The translations under genes were made by a program, and so were the position numbers. A stretch of DNA of 64,000 nt from Taudactylus pleione (lineage: Eukaryota; Chordata; Amphibia; Anura; Myobatrachidae): the NCBI GenBank assembly GCA_031769625.1, contig JAUIMM010000178.1, positions 25,539,501 to 25,603,500 on the forward strand, read 5' to 3'. The notes below the pieces were generated by a model that saw only the letters and a list, made by a program, of their open reading frames with translations, had not been told where the DNA came from and searched no databases. Below, one piece after another: positions 20,651 to 31,640 of the stretch. How positions within the stretch are numbered: position 1 is the stretch's first letter; each line of letters begins with the position of its first letter.

Positions 20651-20976
20651 AGGCCCCCCTACATGATGCAATGGCACCGTGCGAGGTGACAAGGGATCCG
20701 TTGTCCGACATATCGGGCGGTCCGCACACACAGTGCGATTGGGTGGTCGACCACCTGATATGCCTGCTCCCCCGTCTCACCTGCATAGCAATGAATGGGA
20801 TCGCACATCGCATCCTCTGATCCTATGGTCCTGCAGAGAGATCAGGGGGTGTGATGAACTACCCAATGGGAGCACACTCAGCCCGATATCAGGGCCATAG
20901 CCGGTGGGATATAGCAAGCATATTGCACCAATCAGTCGAATTGCCTGCTCTATCTCCCCGTGTATGGGGGCCTTTA
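20648..20976. mobile_element. AAAGGCCCCC MITE inside hAT C
   Basis: Ends TAAAGGCCCCCCTACAT and GTATGGGGGCCTTTA. It separates two coding blocks of the hAT C transposase. Two better palindromes of the same family lie at 47965-48157 and 48190-48381. Confidence 0.75.
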
Positions 20977-21205
20977 GTGTGTCCACGAGTGCTATGTGTA
21001 AGCCTGACCTTTCTTAAGTGGTAGAGAAGCCTCCTTCCTCCATTTCTGAATCCTCTGCCAATATGGGTATTAGCAGCACAAGTCAAGACGTTGCTGCCAT
21101 AGACATTAAGGTAGAAATGCAAGAGAATGAGGGTTTGACTCAGGCGCTAATGAGGATATTGATGATGGGGATGTTGAGGATGTTCTTTGTGTAAGTGAAG
21201 CACTA

Positions 21206-21436
21206 GTGGAAGCAGTTCTTGCCTGTGATAAGAAGAAAGCCATGGTCATGCCTGGGCATAAGACTAAAAAATCCATCTCTTATGTGTGGAATTATTTTTA
21301 TCCAGAGCCGGACAATTGTCTTGCCATCTGTAGCGTTTGTAAAGCCACAGTAAATAGAGGTAGGGACCTAAACCATCTAGGAAGCTCCTCCCTGTTACGT
21401 CATTTGCAGCGAGTTCATGCAATTTATTTAACATAA
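21206..21436 (+). pseudogene. BED zinc finger of hAT C
   Basis: A 76-residue frame with W28, F31, C42 and C45, then H66 and H71, the same C-x2-C / H-x4-H BED spacing as element A, and the shared block RGRDLNHLGSSSLLRHLQRV. It ends two codons after the last conserved position where A continues. No linker or catalytic domain follows, so C shows the same type of deletion as A. Confidence 0.8.
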
Positions 21437-22120
21437 AGTTTCAGCTACCTGCAGTTTGGACCAGCACATGTAATCTACACCACCAACACCCTCATCATCA
21501 ACCTCCTCCTTAATGATTGGAGGTAGTGCTTCCAAAAAAATGTTTTGTGGTGTCCCAAACAAACCAAAGACTTCAGCCACAAAAGTGTCAGCCCTTGGCA
21601 CTGAAGTGCTTGGTTTGTTAAACTGTGGATGTCTTTTTTAATATCCAACATAAAGGTGGGTGGAAGGGCCCAAGGTCAATTCCATCCTGTATCACTTTTC
21701 TTTGCATTATGCGCTGTTTGAGACATTGCTGACTGACATTTTTATAGTTTATTAAACTGCCATACTGTCTGCCACTGCTGTGTGGCAATGTTTCATAGAT
21801 GTTCTATATTATTTTAAACTGCCGTGCTTTTGTGCTGCTGCTCTGTCGCTTACTTTAGCCAGCCAGCTCGCTGCAGCCTTTGGACTATATTGGTGAACAG
21901 TAGCGAAAACAATATTGTGAGCAATAGGAACAAAACAAGCCCAAATTATATTACTTTTGCTGCTTTTATCATTTAAAAAAGAAAAATACAGATCAAAAAT
22001 CAAAACACATGAGCGTGGTTTTGCAAAACCGGAACAAAAACACGAAAGTTAATCCAGATCCAAAACTAAAACCAAAACAAGGGGATGAAGCAGGTAAAGA
22101 CTGAATACAATAAGGGACAT

Positions 22121-22292
22121 GGGGTCTATTTACTAAGCCTTGGATGGAGATAAAGCGAATGGAAATAAAGTCTAATTAGCTCCTAACTGTCATTTTTGAA
22201 ATAGAGCCTGTGACATGGCAGTTAGGAGCTGATTGGTTGGGACTTTATCTTTGTTCACTTTATTACTATCCAATGCTTAGTAAATAGACCCC
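22121..22292. mobile_element. short MITE, GGGGTCTATTTACTAAG ends
   Basis: 172 bp; ends GGGGTCTATTTACTAAGCC and GCTTAGTAAATAGACCCC; arms TAGCTCCTAACTGTCAT and ATGGCAGTTAGGAGCTGATT. Same family as 4318-4463. Confidence 0.8.
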
Positions 22293-23049
22293 TAAGACCT
22301 TACACATACAGTAGCTATGCAGATAAGCCTGCTGAGGTCACTTCAGAAACAATAGCATGTTTCTTAGTCTGCTCATTCCTGAGAATGAGCAGAGAAACGA
22401 ATGGTAAAAATGGTAAAAATCACTGGGTGCAGAAGTAGGCGCGGCTTGGGAATTTAAAGTGGCCCTGGAAAAAAATGTGGAAGAGGCTTACGGCGCATGC
22501 CCGGAAAAGTGGGTGGGACCTAATTACAAGGGGTGTGGTCTAAGGAGAAATGCCATGCCCACAAGCCACTCCCCACATTATTTCATGCTGGGGGCATGCC
22601 CACAGCCCCAGGAGATGATAGCCATGCCCCCAATTCCTCTCTCCAGTGAATAAGCACAGAAAGCTTGTGAATGAGTATTTTCTTACCTATATGATTTCTT
22701 TGCAGTGGGGAACCATTGAAGAAATTGATCCTCCCAGGACAGGCAGTTTCTGGAGTCGGTATTCACTATTCATGCTTAGATCACATTGTCCGGAAGCCGC
22801 CTGTTTGTGTAGCAATAAAGCCAATGTCATCATCATGCAACAGAGGTTTAACCAGATAATACACAGTAACAGATGGTTTATGGCAGGACAAAATGGCAGT
22901 CTCCTATATTGAACAATTTAATATTAATAAAATATATTTGCTCATTTGGTTCTATTTGTATTAGAATATGGTTTCATTACAATTGTTATCTTACTGAAGA
23001 TTACTGTGCCCCAGTGTTTTCTTCTAATAGTATCAGCGTTCCTACTATC
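22293..23049. other. unassigned sequence with GCATGCCC repeats
   Basis: Around 22480-22640 short GGGCATGCCC and CCATGCCC motifs recur; otherwise no gene or known element was recognised. Confidence 0.35.
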
Positions 23050-23690
23050 CTATATGTGTGTCTCCAGCACCATCGCCTTGGTGTGTCTCCAGCCTATCCC
23101 CTCATGTGTTTCTTCAGCGCTATCCCCCTGCGCCTCTCCAGTGCCACCCCCCAATTCTCTCTGGCACCATCCGCCTGTGTCTCCCCACAGTGCCACCCTC
23201 CTGCGTCTCCCAGGCGCTATCATCCTGCCCCTCCCCAGCGCTATCATCCTGCATCTCAGTGGCATCTTTCTGCCCTAGCACAGAGTAGCCCTTCTTTCTC
23301 ACACACAGATCATTTGCCTGTAGCACAGAATACCCCCCACACACAGATCATCTCCCCGCCCCTAGTATAGCAGACCCCCTCTCCCCCACACAGATCATCT
23401 CCCCCGCCCCTAGTATAGCAGATTCCCCCTCCCCCACAGACAGATCATAGTCTCCCCACCCTTAGTTTAGCAGCCCCCCTCCCCCAGACAGATCATCTTT
23501 CACACCCCTAATATAGCAGACACCGTCCCCACAGACAGATCAACATCTCCCCCAACCCTAGTACAGCAGAGCCCCCCTCCCCACAGACAGATCATCATCT
23601 CCCCCGCACCAAGTATAGCAGAACCCCCCTCCCCTGACAGATCATCTCCCCCACTCCTAAATATATCAGACCCCGCCCCCACAGAGCTCC
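23050..23690. repeat. two adjacent C-rich minisatellites
   Basis: 23050-23280 repeats GCGTCTCCCCAGCGC-like units of about 33 bp. 23280-23690 repeats CAGATCATCTCCCCC with CCTAGTATAGCAGACCCCC, units of roughly 50-60 bp. The frames through both are repeat artefacts. Confidence 0.75.
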
Positions 23691-23699
23691 CACTGTCAG

Positions 23700-24880
23700 T
23701 TTAATTTGTGCAAGATTACTAATAAGATTTGTTATTAGTTGTTATGAGAATGATTTAAGACAGTTGTGTTCTGCATGTGTGAATTTCAATTCTAAATTAC
23801 AATTTTGGGCAAACTGAAGTGGCTCATTCAAGAAAATTAAATAATCTGATTGCACGGAACCCTGTTGTTGATTGACCTCAGTTGCGGGTACAGTGACCGG
23901 TGGGCTTGGGTGAGTTGATGGTAAAAGACGAGAAGGCAGAATATGTCTTCCTCATAGGCTACTCTCAGATGTTGAGGAGACCTACTCTGAGGCACGGAGT
24001 CTAATCCACTTGATGGTATTCACCAGTGACCCCTCCAAGCGGGATATGGTTTTCGCTGCACCAAGTAAACAGGTCGTGGCCCCCAGAGCAGGTATCTGAG
24101 AGAAACGAAAAGACAAGGGAAAGAACTAAGAATGTAGGACAAAAATTGATGAGAAGTGATGGTGGAATGTACTGGAGAAATATCCGCTATGATAAATCAG
24201 ACACTGATTAGCAATGGGGACGACTCCGGAGATCAAGATACTGTTTAGTCACAAGTAGCTGCACTGGGAATCTAGACGCTGAATAGCAATGGGTAACAGC
24301 TCAGGTGATCCTGACACTGGATAGGAAAGGATAGGTAACTGGGTATCCAGACGCTGAATAATGATGGGTAACACAAGGAATGATTTTTTTTATAGAGAGC
24401 ACTAAATGATAATGTGGAGCCTAGGACACAGTCTCAGCAAATAGTCACTAGAGAAGCGAAGCTGCACAGGCAATTTCCTGTGCACAAAGCCAGATTTAAA
24501 TACCCATAGGTAGCTTGTCATTGGATGCAGAGATCAGCTGAGTGACCACAAGACTACCATTGGAGGGGCCAGGTCAGATGACACAGACCAACATGGCTGC
24601 GCCAATGAACGGGATCGTGACACGGAGACGCAGCATGGAGATCCTAGCAGACCCTGGGAAGAATACTCAGTCCACTACTCACTCACACGCCTGGCGTCTG
24701 ACCACTTTAGCGATCGAAGACGCCGGTACATAAGTGAAAGGCGGATGATTCCAGGCCACAACCTGACACAGTGCTGTTCAGTAGCAATAAAGAAAATAAA
24801 TATAAAAATCAGCAGTATCCTAAACCTTCAAACAGTATTAGACAGCCAGGGCAGTATTTGACATACAGGGAGGGGAATGG
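23700..24880. other. unclassified interspersed repeat
   Basis: Contains several GACGCTGAATA(A/G)-(C/T)AATGGGTAAC-like direct repeats (24230-24370) and a GC-rich block near 24560-24720. It might be an LTR or DNA-transposon end, but no terminal repeats, primer site or coding region was seen. Confidence 0.35.
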
Positions 24881-24884
24881 GTTA

Positions 24885-25078
24885 GAAATCCTGGCAGTCG
24901 GGATGCCTGTTGTCAATATACTGACAGCAGCATTCCGATGCTGAGAATCCCGACAAGGGTCCGGTAAGTATAGTAACCCTACCCCTTCTTCTCCTAACCC
25001 TCTGTTCCTACATCCTAACATTAACCTTCCCCCCACCACATCCTAACCCTAACCCTCCCCGTTAGTGCCTAAACAATT
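24885..25078. repeat. CCCTAACC-rich MITE segment
   Basis: GGCAGTCGGGATGCC and GAGAATCCCGACAAGGGTCC are followed by CCTAACCCTAACCC-like stretches. Similar GTCGGGAT / CCCGAC plus CCTAACCC blocks occur at 54605-54750 and 60860-61240, so this is an interspersed element, not a telomere. Confidence 0.55.
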
Positions 25079-25083
25079 ACATT

Positions 25084-25500
25084 AAGTTTATGCAAAGAGT
25101 CAATATTTGCAGTGTTGACCCTTCTTTATCCAGACCTCTACAATTGGCCCTGGCATGCTGTCAATCAACTTCTGGGCCACATACTCACTGATGGCCGCCC
25201 ATTCTTGCCTAATCAATGCTTGGAGTTTGTCAGCATTTTTGGGTTTTTGTTTGTCCACGCTCCTCTTGAGAATAGACCACAAGTTCTCATGGGATTAAGA
25301 TCTGTGGAGTTTCCTGGCCATGGACCCAAAATGTTGATGATTTGTTCCCGAGCCACTTAGTTATCACTTTTGCCTTATGGCAAGGTGCTCCATCATGCTG
25401 GAAAAGATATTGTTCGTCACCAAACTGTTCTTGGATGGTTGGGAGAAGTTGCTCTTGGAGGATGTTTGCTACCATTCTTTATTCATGGCTGTGTTCTTAG
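25084..25500 (-). pseudogene. Tc1 transposase, C-terminal catalytic part
   Basis: Minus-strand frames read LLPTIQEQFGDEQYLFQHDG then APCHKAKVITKWLG (second catalytic aspartate in FQHDG) and, after a frameshift, LWSILKRSVDKQKPKN and RQEWAAISEYVAQKLIDSMP. This matches the second half of a Tc1-type DD34E/D transposase. The region of the third acidic residue is damaged (ETPQILIP for the family's SPDLNPIE). It is the first of three parts of one element interrupted by later insertions. Confidence 0.9.
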
Positions 25501-25517
25501 GCAAAATTGTCAGTGAG

Positions 25518-26524
25518 CCAGTGGCATAACTATAAATTTTGCTACCCTTTGCCAAAAAAGTTTCACACCCCCCCTGCCCAAAAAACAAACACACACAAAG
25601 ATGACGTTTAAGGTGTGTGGTTGCATGATACAGTAATGTCCCTTACACATTATGACACACCAAGTAATAATATGGACCGTATAGGGCGCAAATAGAATAA
25701 GGATATTTATTGGGTCATATGTAAAAGGTGATAAAAAATTGTAAAACTACATATATGTTGGAAAAATAGTCCTAATGAGACAAGGATTAAAATTCAAAGC
25801 ATAGAAATAATATAACCATTGAATAAAATTATGATATTCTGTCACTCCTACATGAAGCCAGAGTCCCTATATTGACAATGGTGTGGTATCACCCTTGATA
25901 GGTGGATGAATCAAAACATAAATGATAGCATATCAATACTACATTAAAATATTAAAATAAAACACTCATCTCCTCATTATACATAATTAACAGTGATTGG
26001 GTAAATACTGTAAATATAGTAAATATAGTCCAAGCTGATTGCAGCAAACGTGTAAAAATCCAGGAATGTCTTTTAAATAAATAGGTTGTGGATAATAAAT
26101 CCCAGTATAATGAGTGTCACATGGATCCTTGCTGAGTAGAAACATAGAAAAAATCATTTCCCAAAGACCGTTAAAAAACCGTCGGTCGGTGCATGCACCT
26201 CCTACCTCCGTGCCGGTAAAGACAGTAATAGCGGTCTTTACTAGTATGTTACGTCTTGCCTCCTTGCGGTTGCTTCCCGGGTCCTGTTGGAGATGTTGGA
26301 GACCCGTCCTATGTGGGTCCCGTGATGTAGCAGCCAGGGCGGTGGAAGTCTTCGGCCACTGTAGAGGGACTGTTACCGGCGGTGTGCGTGCACGTCTATG
26401 CCACCGTCGGGTTCCCTCTTCCGGGTAGTGTTCTGTACAGGGGGCGTGGCCTACGCATTTCGCCTGTCCAATCAAATGCGGGCTTCGTCAGAGCTGTGTG
26501 TGAGTGTCCTTACTTGGGATTTCT
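25518..26524. mobile_element. insertion in Tc1 with hAT-like end and hammerhead-like motif
   Basis: Begins near CAGTGGCATAACTATAAAT, a typical hAT-like left terminus. Its larger right part (about 25650-26524) looks different and includes GGCGAAATGCGTAGGCC on the minus strand near 26447-26464, of the kind found in Penelope-like terminal repeats. It may be two nested insertions. No coding region. Confidence 0.45.
26453..26493 (-). ncRNA. hammerhead-like core, minus strand
   Basis: CTGACGAAGCCC, then a loop, then GGCGAAATGCGT. The core CUGANGA...GAAA of hammerhead ribozymes is present, with GCC/GGC able to close stem II. The loop is long and a full fold was not established, so it is probably a relic. 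Confidence 0.35.
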
Positions 26525-26785
26525 TTATGTTTTACTGTTGGTATGATACAGGACTGATGGTAGCGCTCACCTTTCCTTCTCCGGACAAGCGGTTTTCCAG
26601 ATGCCCCAAACAATCTAAAAGGGGATTCATCAGAGAAAATAACTTTACTTCAGTCCTCAGCAGACCAATGCCTGTACCCTTTTGCAGAATATCAGTCTGT
26701 CCCTGATGTTTTTCCTGGAGAGAAGTGGCTTCTTTGCTGCCCTTCCTGACACCAGGCCATCCTCCAAAAGTCTTCGCCTCACTGT
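26525..26785 (-). pseudogene. Tc1 transposase, middle part
   Basis: Frames on the minus strand give ILQKGTGIGLLRTEVKLFSL and GEGKVSATISP. With a small frameshift this matches the family's VIFSDESPFRLFG region carrying the first catalytic aspartate. The neighbouring MITE at 26786 separates it from the N-terminal part. Confidence 0.65.
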
Positions 26786-27598
26786 GGGCTATATTTACTA
26801 CAATCCGCATTTTGAATGCAGATTGTAGTGTGATATTACCGACTGAATTTGCATTGTGAATTCAGGCAATATCACAGGGATTTACTAAAAATTCCTTGCA
26901 GGGACAGAGCTTGTGATAAAGCTCTGTCCCTGCGAATCCCCTCCACACACCAATCACAGTATTTTCCCCAAAAATCCTGTGACAAGTGCACGCGCATGTG
27001 CTGACCGGCCGCTGTTAAGCCCTGCCGCCCATCGCTAAGCCCCGCCCCAATGATCGCGACCCCCTGCAACTCCCCCCACGACCTCCCTCACTTAAGTACA
27101 CTTACCTGCAGTGAGCGGGGCTCCGGTGATGTCCTCCATGGCTCCAGTCAGCTGACATCCCATTCTGCACTGAGACCCGGTCACCAGATGACCGGGTCCC
27201 AGTGCATGAAGGGAGACCAGCTGAATGGAGGGAGGACATCACCGGAGCCCCGATCTCCGGTCCCTGAACTCAGGAAAGTTTTTTTTTTTCCACTATATAT
27301 TTTTTTTTTAGCAGTGGTCAGTGTGTGGTCTATTTAGACCACACAGGTGATCACTAGGGACGGCTCTGGGCTCTGCTCTGTCTGTTAGAGCAGAGCAGGA
27401 GTCAGGTAACCAGGGGAGACCCTGGATAACGCCACCTCCAGGTGGTGTTCTTATCAAAATGTTTTTAGTAACTACCAGGCAGATCGCATTTCCCATTACA
27501 ATGATGGGAAATGCGATCTGATTACTAAAAAAAAAGTGATAATTAGAAACACCCTTTTTCACTTTACTTTAGTAAAAATAATTATATAAATCGAGCCC
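26786..27598. mobile_element. GGGCTATATTTACTA MITE in Tc1
   Basis: Ends GGGCTATATTTACTA and ATATAAATCGAGCCC, flanked by TGT at 26783-26785 and 27599-27601. Its interior is partly palindromic: ACCGGGTC/GACCCGGT near 27176-27200, and GATCGCATTTCCCATTACAA with its inverted partner near 27482-27520. The 3-bp duplication recalls PIF/Harbinger. Confidence 0.75.
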
Positions 27599-27940
27599 TG
27601 TTTGTGAAGACGCACTCACACCTGCCTGCTGCCATTCCTGAGCAAGCTCTGCACTGGTGGTGCCCCGATCCCACAGCTGAATCAACTTTAGGAGACGTCC
27701 TGGCGCTTGCTGGACGTTCTTGGGCCCCTGAAGCCTTCTTCACAACTATTGAACCTCTCTCCTTGAAGTTCTTGATGATCCGATAAATGGTTGATTTAGG
27801 TGCAATTTTACTAGCAGCAATATCCTTGCCTGTGAAGCCCCTTTTGTGCAAAGCAATGATGACTGCACATGTTTCCTTGCAGGAAACCATGGTTAACAGA
27901 GGAAGAACAATGATTTCAAGCTCCACCCTCCTTTTAAAGC
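27599..27940 (-). pseudogene. Tc1 transposase, N-terminal DNA-binding part
   Basis: Reads IIALHKRGFTGKDIAASKIA then PKSTIYRIIKNFKERGSIVV and KKASG, the paired-like helix-turn-helix that recognises the terminal repeats in Tc1 transposases. After KKASG the frame slips. With the two other parts, the ancestral protein order is complete but broken. Confidence 0.88.
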
Positions 27941-28012
27941 TTCCAGTCTGTTATTCTAACTCAGTCAGCATGAGAGAGTGATCTCCAGCCTTGTCCTCAT
28001 CCACACTCTCAC

Positions 28013-28408
28013 CAGGGGCGTTTCTAGAGAGGAGGAGGCCCGTGTGCAGTCTCCGACACGGGCCCCCTCCTCTCTGTCCGGCGGCCAGCAGCGCACTGAG
28101 CTTAGTGTGGCCAGCGCCGGAGTTATAGACTCTGGGCACTAGAGTGCGCCCAGAGTCTATAGAGGTTGCGCTGGTAACTGGGAAAATGGCTGTGGTGGCC
28201 ATTTTCCCTGTACTGTGCATACGACGGGAAAATGGCCGCGGTGGGCATTTTCCAGTCGTTTTTACAGCGCCGGACCGCCGTGCCGACGCGGGACTCCGGA
28301 GAGGTAAGTAATTCTATGGGTGCAGGGTGTGCGGTGCGGGGCCCCCCTGGACCCATTATAGACCCGTGTTCCCCGCACCACCCTGCACCCATTATAGATA
28401 CGCCCCTG
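28013..28408. mobile_element. non-autonomous hAT, ACTCTCAC duplication
   Basis: Begins CAGGGGCGTTTCTAGA and ends TATAGATACGCCCCTG, with the perfect 8-bp duplication ACTCTCAC at 28005-28012 and 28409-28416. Internal GACTGGAAAATGGC-type sequence (minus) is shared with 46039-46758. It lies in the 5' leader of the Tc1 element. Confidence 0.92.
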
Positions 28409-28506
28409 ACTCTCACCTGTGTTAACGAGAGAATCACTGACATGATGTCAACTGGTCCTTTTGTGGCAGGGCGGAAATGCAGTGGAAATGTTGTTTTTGG
28501 GATTAA

Positions 28507-29008
28507 GGGCCTGATTCAGACCCGCTCGCGAGTGCATAGCGCTTGCAAGCGGGTCGATGGTCGGGCGTGCGCGAGCCTGGGAGCGAGTGAGAACTTAATT
28601 CGCTCGGGGTTCGCAGCAAAATGGGGCGGCTGTCGATGTTGATTAACAGCGCGCCCCGTTTTGTAGGCGGGTGGGGGGGTGGCTGCACAAACGGAGGCGT
28701 TCCCGAAGGAACGCCTGCCATTTGTGGGCGGCCCTACTGACATCACATGTGATGTCAGTAGTGAACTTCCTGCTCTATTAGAGCAGGAAATTCACTGGTG
28801 CTTGCGGTGGACGAGACCCTACCACAAGTGTCTCGTCACAAGCCCGCTGGTTGCGACAATCGCGACCTTCGGCAGGCCGCCCGCACAAGCTGTGGGTGGT
28901 CACCCACAGCTATGCAAGTGGCCTGGAGGTGGATTTAAAAAAAAATAAAAAATCCACCCTGATTCAGAGCGAGCGCTCGCAAATAGCGAGCGCCTCTGAA
29001 TCAGGACC
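28507..29008. mobile_element. hairpin-chain MITE, copy 4
   Basis: Ends GGGCCTGATTCAG and CTGAATCAGGACC, with TAA duplicated at 28504-28506 and 29009-29011. Hairpins include GGCGTTCCCGAAGGAACGCC, CTGACATCACATGTGATGTC, TTCCTGCTCTATTAGAGCAG, GAGACCCTACCACAAGTGTC and GCTGTGGGTGGTCACCCACA. Confidence 0.88.
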
Positions 29009-29176
29009 TAAGTTCATTGTCATGGCGAATAGGGACTTTGTAATTAATTGCAATTCATCTGATCACTCCTCATGACATTCTGGAGTATGTGCAAATTGCC
29101 ATCATATAAACGGAAGCAGCAGACTTTGTGAAAACCAATACTTGTATCATTCTCAAAACTTTTGTCCATGGCTGTA

Positions 29177-29825
29177 TAATTATACAGCACACAACTGCCC
29201 TATTTCTGTATAGTTTATTTACTGGATGAATGATGGAGATTTCCAGTAATACTTGAGTAGAATTTCATGCACAGGTATGTACAAAGCTAGTATAAATACA
29301 ATTAAACATAATTAATTTTGGACACCCTAGACATAACATGTCAGTCTAAGTTTATACCACATTGTCACGAAAATGTACTATCAGCAAGTGGAACAAATTA
29401 AAATAAAGATTTTCTGTCTGAAGGGAGGGACTGGGGAGAAATGAGAACGAAGATAAAAATGCACAAATGCGTAGAGTGGTAATAAAACTGTCAGATGCCC
29501 ACATTATAGCCCCTGAAGTAATGGAATTATACCTTCATATTGTTGTTTTAGCTTTGCATGTCTTGCTGACTGAGGAATCCACTGAGAAAGAGAAAGCATT
29601 TTATTTAATATGTTTAAAGAGCAAGTAAACCTACACATGGACAGTATACAGTATATATCAAAGCCTTCTTGGTGCTCAGCTCATGTGGTCAGTTTAGCTA
29701 AAATACATGTAGTGTAACATCATATGTTTTCATATTGTGTAGGGTGGGTTTTGGTTTTTATCTTTGAAATTTGGAAGTTGTGTGGGCAGCACAAAAGTTT
29801 GCCAAAATCCTAGCCAACAGACATA
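29177..29825. other. unassigned AT-rich sequence
   Basis: No repeat family or gene recognised. It could be ancestral single-copy DNA in which the Tc1 and the neighbouring MITE landed. Confidence 0.35.
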
Positions 29826-30692
29826 GAGCCGTATTCAATTTGAGCCTAGCCGCGTTAAGTTAACACGGCCCGAATTTAACGCCGTCTTCGCCTGTTTTGG
29901 AGGCGGAAAAGTTTTGCGCGCGTGCACGCTTTACCCCGTATTCAATTTGAAAGGACGCGTAATTGGGACCCGGCTATACTTTAATAAGCGGAAAGTACAG
30001 TCAGTTTTGGGGAAATCAGCCTGACACCCCCCAAATGATGCTCTGACATGGGGGTTCACTATGGTACTCCCCGATTTGGCTTGCTGAAGGTATTTGGTGT
30101 TTTTCAATGGGCTCAATAGCTGCTAAATAGCGTTTTTCTATACGTGGTGCAGAATAGTATTTAGGAGTATTTTTTCCAGAAAATAACTATTCCCAGCAAA
30201 TTTGGGGTACTTGAAAATGGGGGGCAATATATTTAAAGTTGAAAAAATGAAGTTGAAAAAATCATGAAAAATCAACCTGCCGCAAACACCTTCAATCAAA
30301 AAAACACTTGGGGCATACTTGGGGACCCCCCAGAGTCAAGTTTGCTAGTTTTTAAGTTTGTACCCCAGCATTTTTTTCACCCCCTTTTTCAAAGTAAATT
30401 TTTGGGGTGTCCTTTAGGTTTTTGTTTTTTGACACAGATTACCTTTGGGGGACTGTCTGAAGGCTGCACGGAGGTTCCCGCAACATTCGACCCCAAAATC
30501 CCAATTCTGCACTTTTTTCCGCCTGCCATTCATAGACAATACTTTACCGCCTATTACATTGCATTGATTTTCCGCCTATACGGAAAGTCTTTCAAATTGA
30601 ATACGGGGTAAAAACCAAAACAGGCGATAATTACGTCATCGGCGGTAACTTAACGCGGATCCGGACTTAACGCTTCAAATTGAATACGGGCC
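29826..30692. mobile_element. MITE with CCGTATTCAATTTG ends
   Basis: Ends GAGCCGTATTCAATTTGA and TCAAATTGAATACGGGCC, with a second inner pair, CCGTATTCAATTTGAAAGG near 29935 and CAAATTGAATACGGGG near 30593. The doubled boundaries suggest an element nested in its own relative or long terminal arms. Related to 18950-19787. Confidence 0.75.
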
Positions 30693-31640
30693 TTAATGTA
30701 TGTGTTATGCTCCGGCTCTTAAAAAACACTTTTATATCTACGGTGCCTGTCAACGCTAGCGCGGAGGTCCGCTTGCACTGTGCAACACCCACAGATAGCA
30801 CAGAGGTCCGCTCATGCTGCACCTCACTCCCGGTTGGGGCTGAGGTTTGTCTGTGCTGCTCCTGCCCTGTCTGCTCAGTGTCCTGTCAATAAGCATGGGG
30901 ATGGCTCTCCGCAGCCCCTTGCTCACAGTGTATCTTCCCAGCATACAAGCCGCACACCAGAGTTCCCTCCTAAACCACAGTATGGGCACAGCCATGTTGC
31001 ACTCTGTCACATGACACTCTTCCTCCACTCAGAGTGCTGTTCCCAGACCAGCTGATCGCAGCAACCAATCCCTGGGGATCCTCCCCTATAAATTCCATTT
31101 CTTGACTGGTCTCTGTTGCTAGTACAACATCACTTCTGCTGAAGTTACAGCTCTGTGCTGAGCTCCCAGGTACTCTGTATCCAAATGGTTCCAGTCCATG
31201 TGATTCCAGTTCCAAGTCTGGTTACAAGTCTCCATTCCATCTAACAGTCCAGTCTGGTTTTTCCACAGAGTCGTGTTTCCATCTCAAGACATCGGTCCAA
31301 TCCAATATCTCCAAACATTGGTTCCATTCGATATCCTCAGACATCAGTCTCAAACCGACCAAGTTCTTCAATTCATCAACATCGGTCTCAAACCGATCAA
31401 GTTCTACAATTCATCAACATCAGGCTCAAACCGATCAAGTTCTTCAATTCATCAACTCCAGTCTCAAAATGATCAAGTTCTTTAATTCATCAACATCAGT
31501 CTCAAATCGATCAAGTTCATTAACATCGGTCTCTTATGATCCACCTTTCAATCCAGCATCATTGGTCCTAATCTGATTCTGCCCATCTCTTCAGTACCAT
31601 ATATCCATTTCCCATTCCAACCTACTGTTCAATAAAGACT
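30693..31640. repeat. unclassified element with 38-bp repeats
   Basis: From about 31290 to 31560, CATCGGTCTCAAACCGATCA units recur every 38 bp; AATAAAGACTTTTACTC near 31631 looks like a polyadenylation signal. Inverse-oriented homologue of 16840-17302. LTR or DNA transposon status could not be decided. Confidence 0.6.

Larger units (their letters stand above)
17799..22080 (+). mobile_element. hAT transposon C, old interrupted relative of A and B
   Basis: Left end GATGAGCGGGTTCGG aligns with the GC-rich end of B (GGTGAGCGGGTTCGG). The promoter block (TCATCTTCCCAGCATCGAAT, then GTTTTGGATCTGATATAAG), a tandem array, the N-terminal coding segment, the BED finger, the 3' leader (GGTGGGTGGAAGGGCCCAAG) and the AT-rich end (CCAGATCCAAAACTAAAACC) follow in the same order as in B. 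The right terminus is eroded and no duplication can be read. Three MITEs interrupt it (17833-18364, 18950-19787, 20648-20976). Confidence 0.8.
25084..29176 (-). mobile_element. Tc1-type transposon split by four insertions
   Basis: Reading the minus strand, the 5' end CAAAACTTTTG-type sequence at 29150-29176 (ACTTTTGTCCATGGCTGTAT on the plus strand), the N-terminal domain (27599-27940), the middle (26525-26785) and the C-terminus (25084-25500) follow in correct order. Intervening pieces are later insertions: about 25518-26524, 26786-27598, 28013-28408 and 28507-29008. The left terminus near 25080 appears eroded or replaced. Confidence 0.8.

Noticed and set aside
22873..23370. 165-residue frame rich in proline and serine
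   Set aside because: It runs through C-rich minisatellites; no homology or conserved motif.
30693..31640. Solo LTR with AATAAA signal
   Set aside because: No TG...CA boundaries with a short duplication were found and no internal retroviral-type coding region is present.
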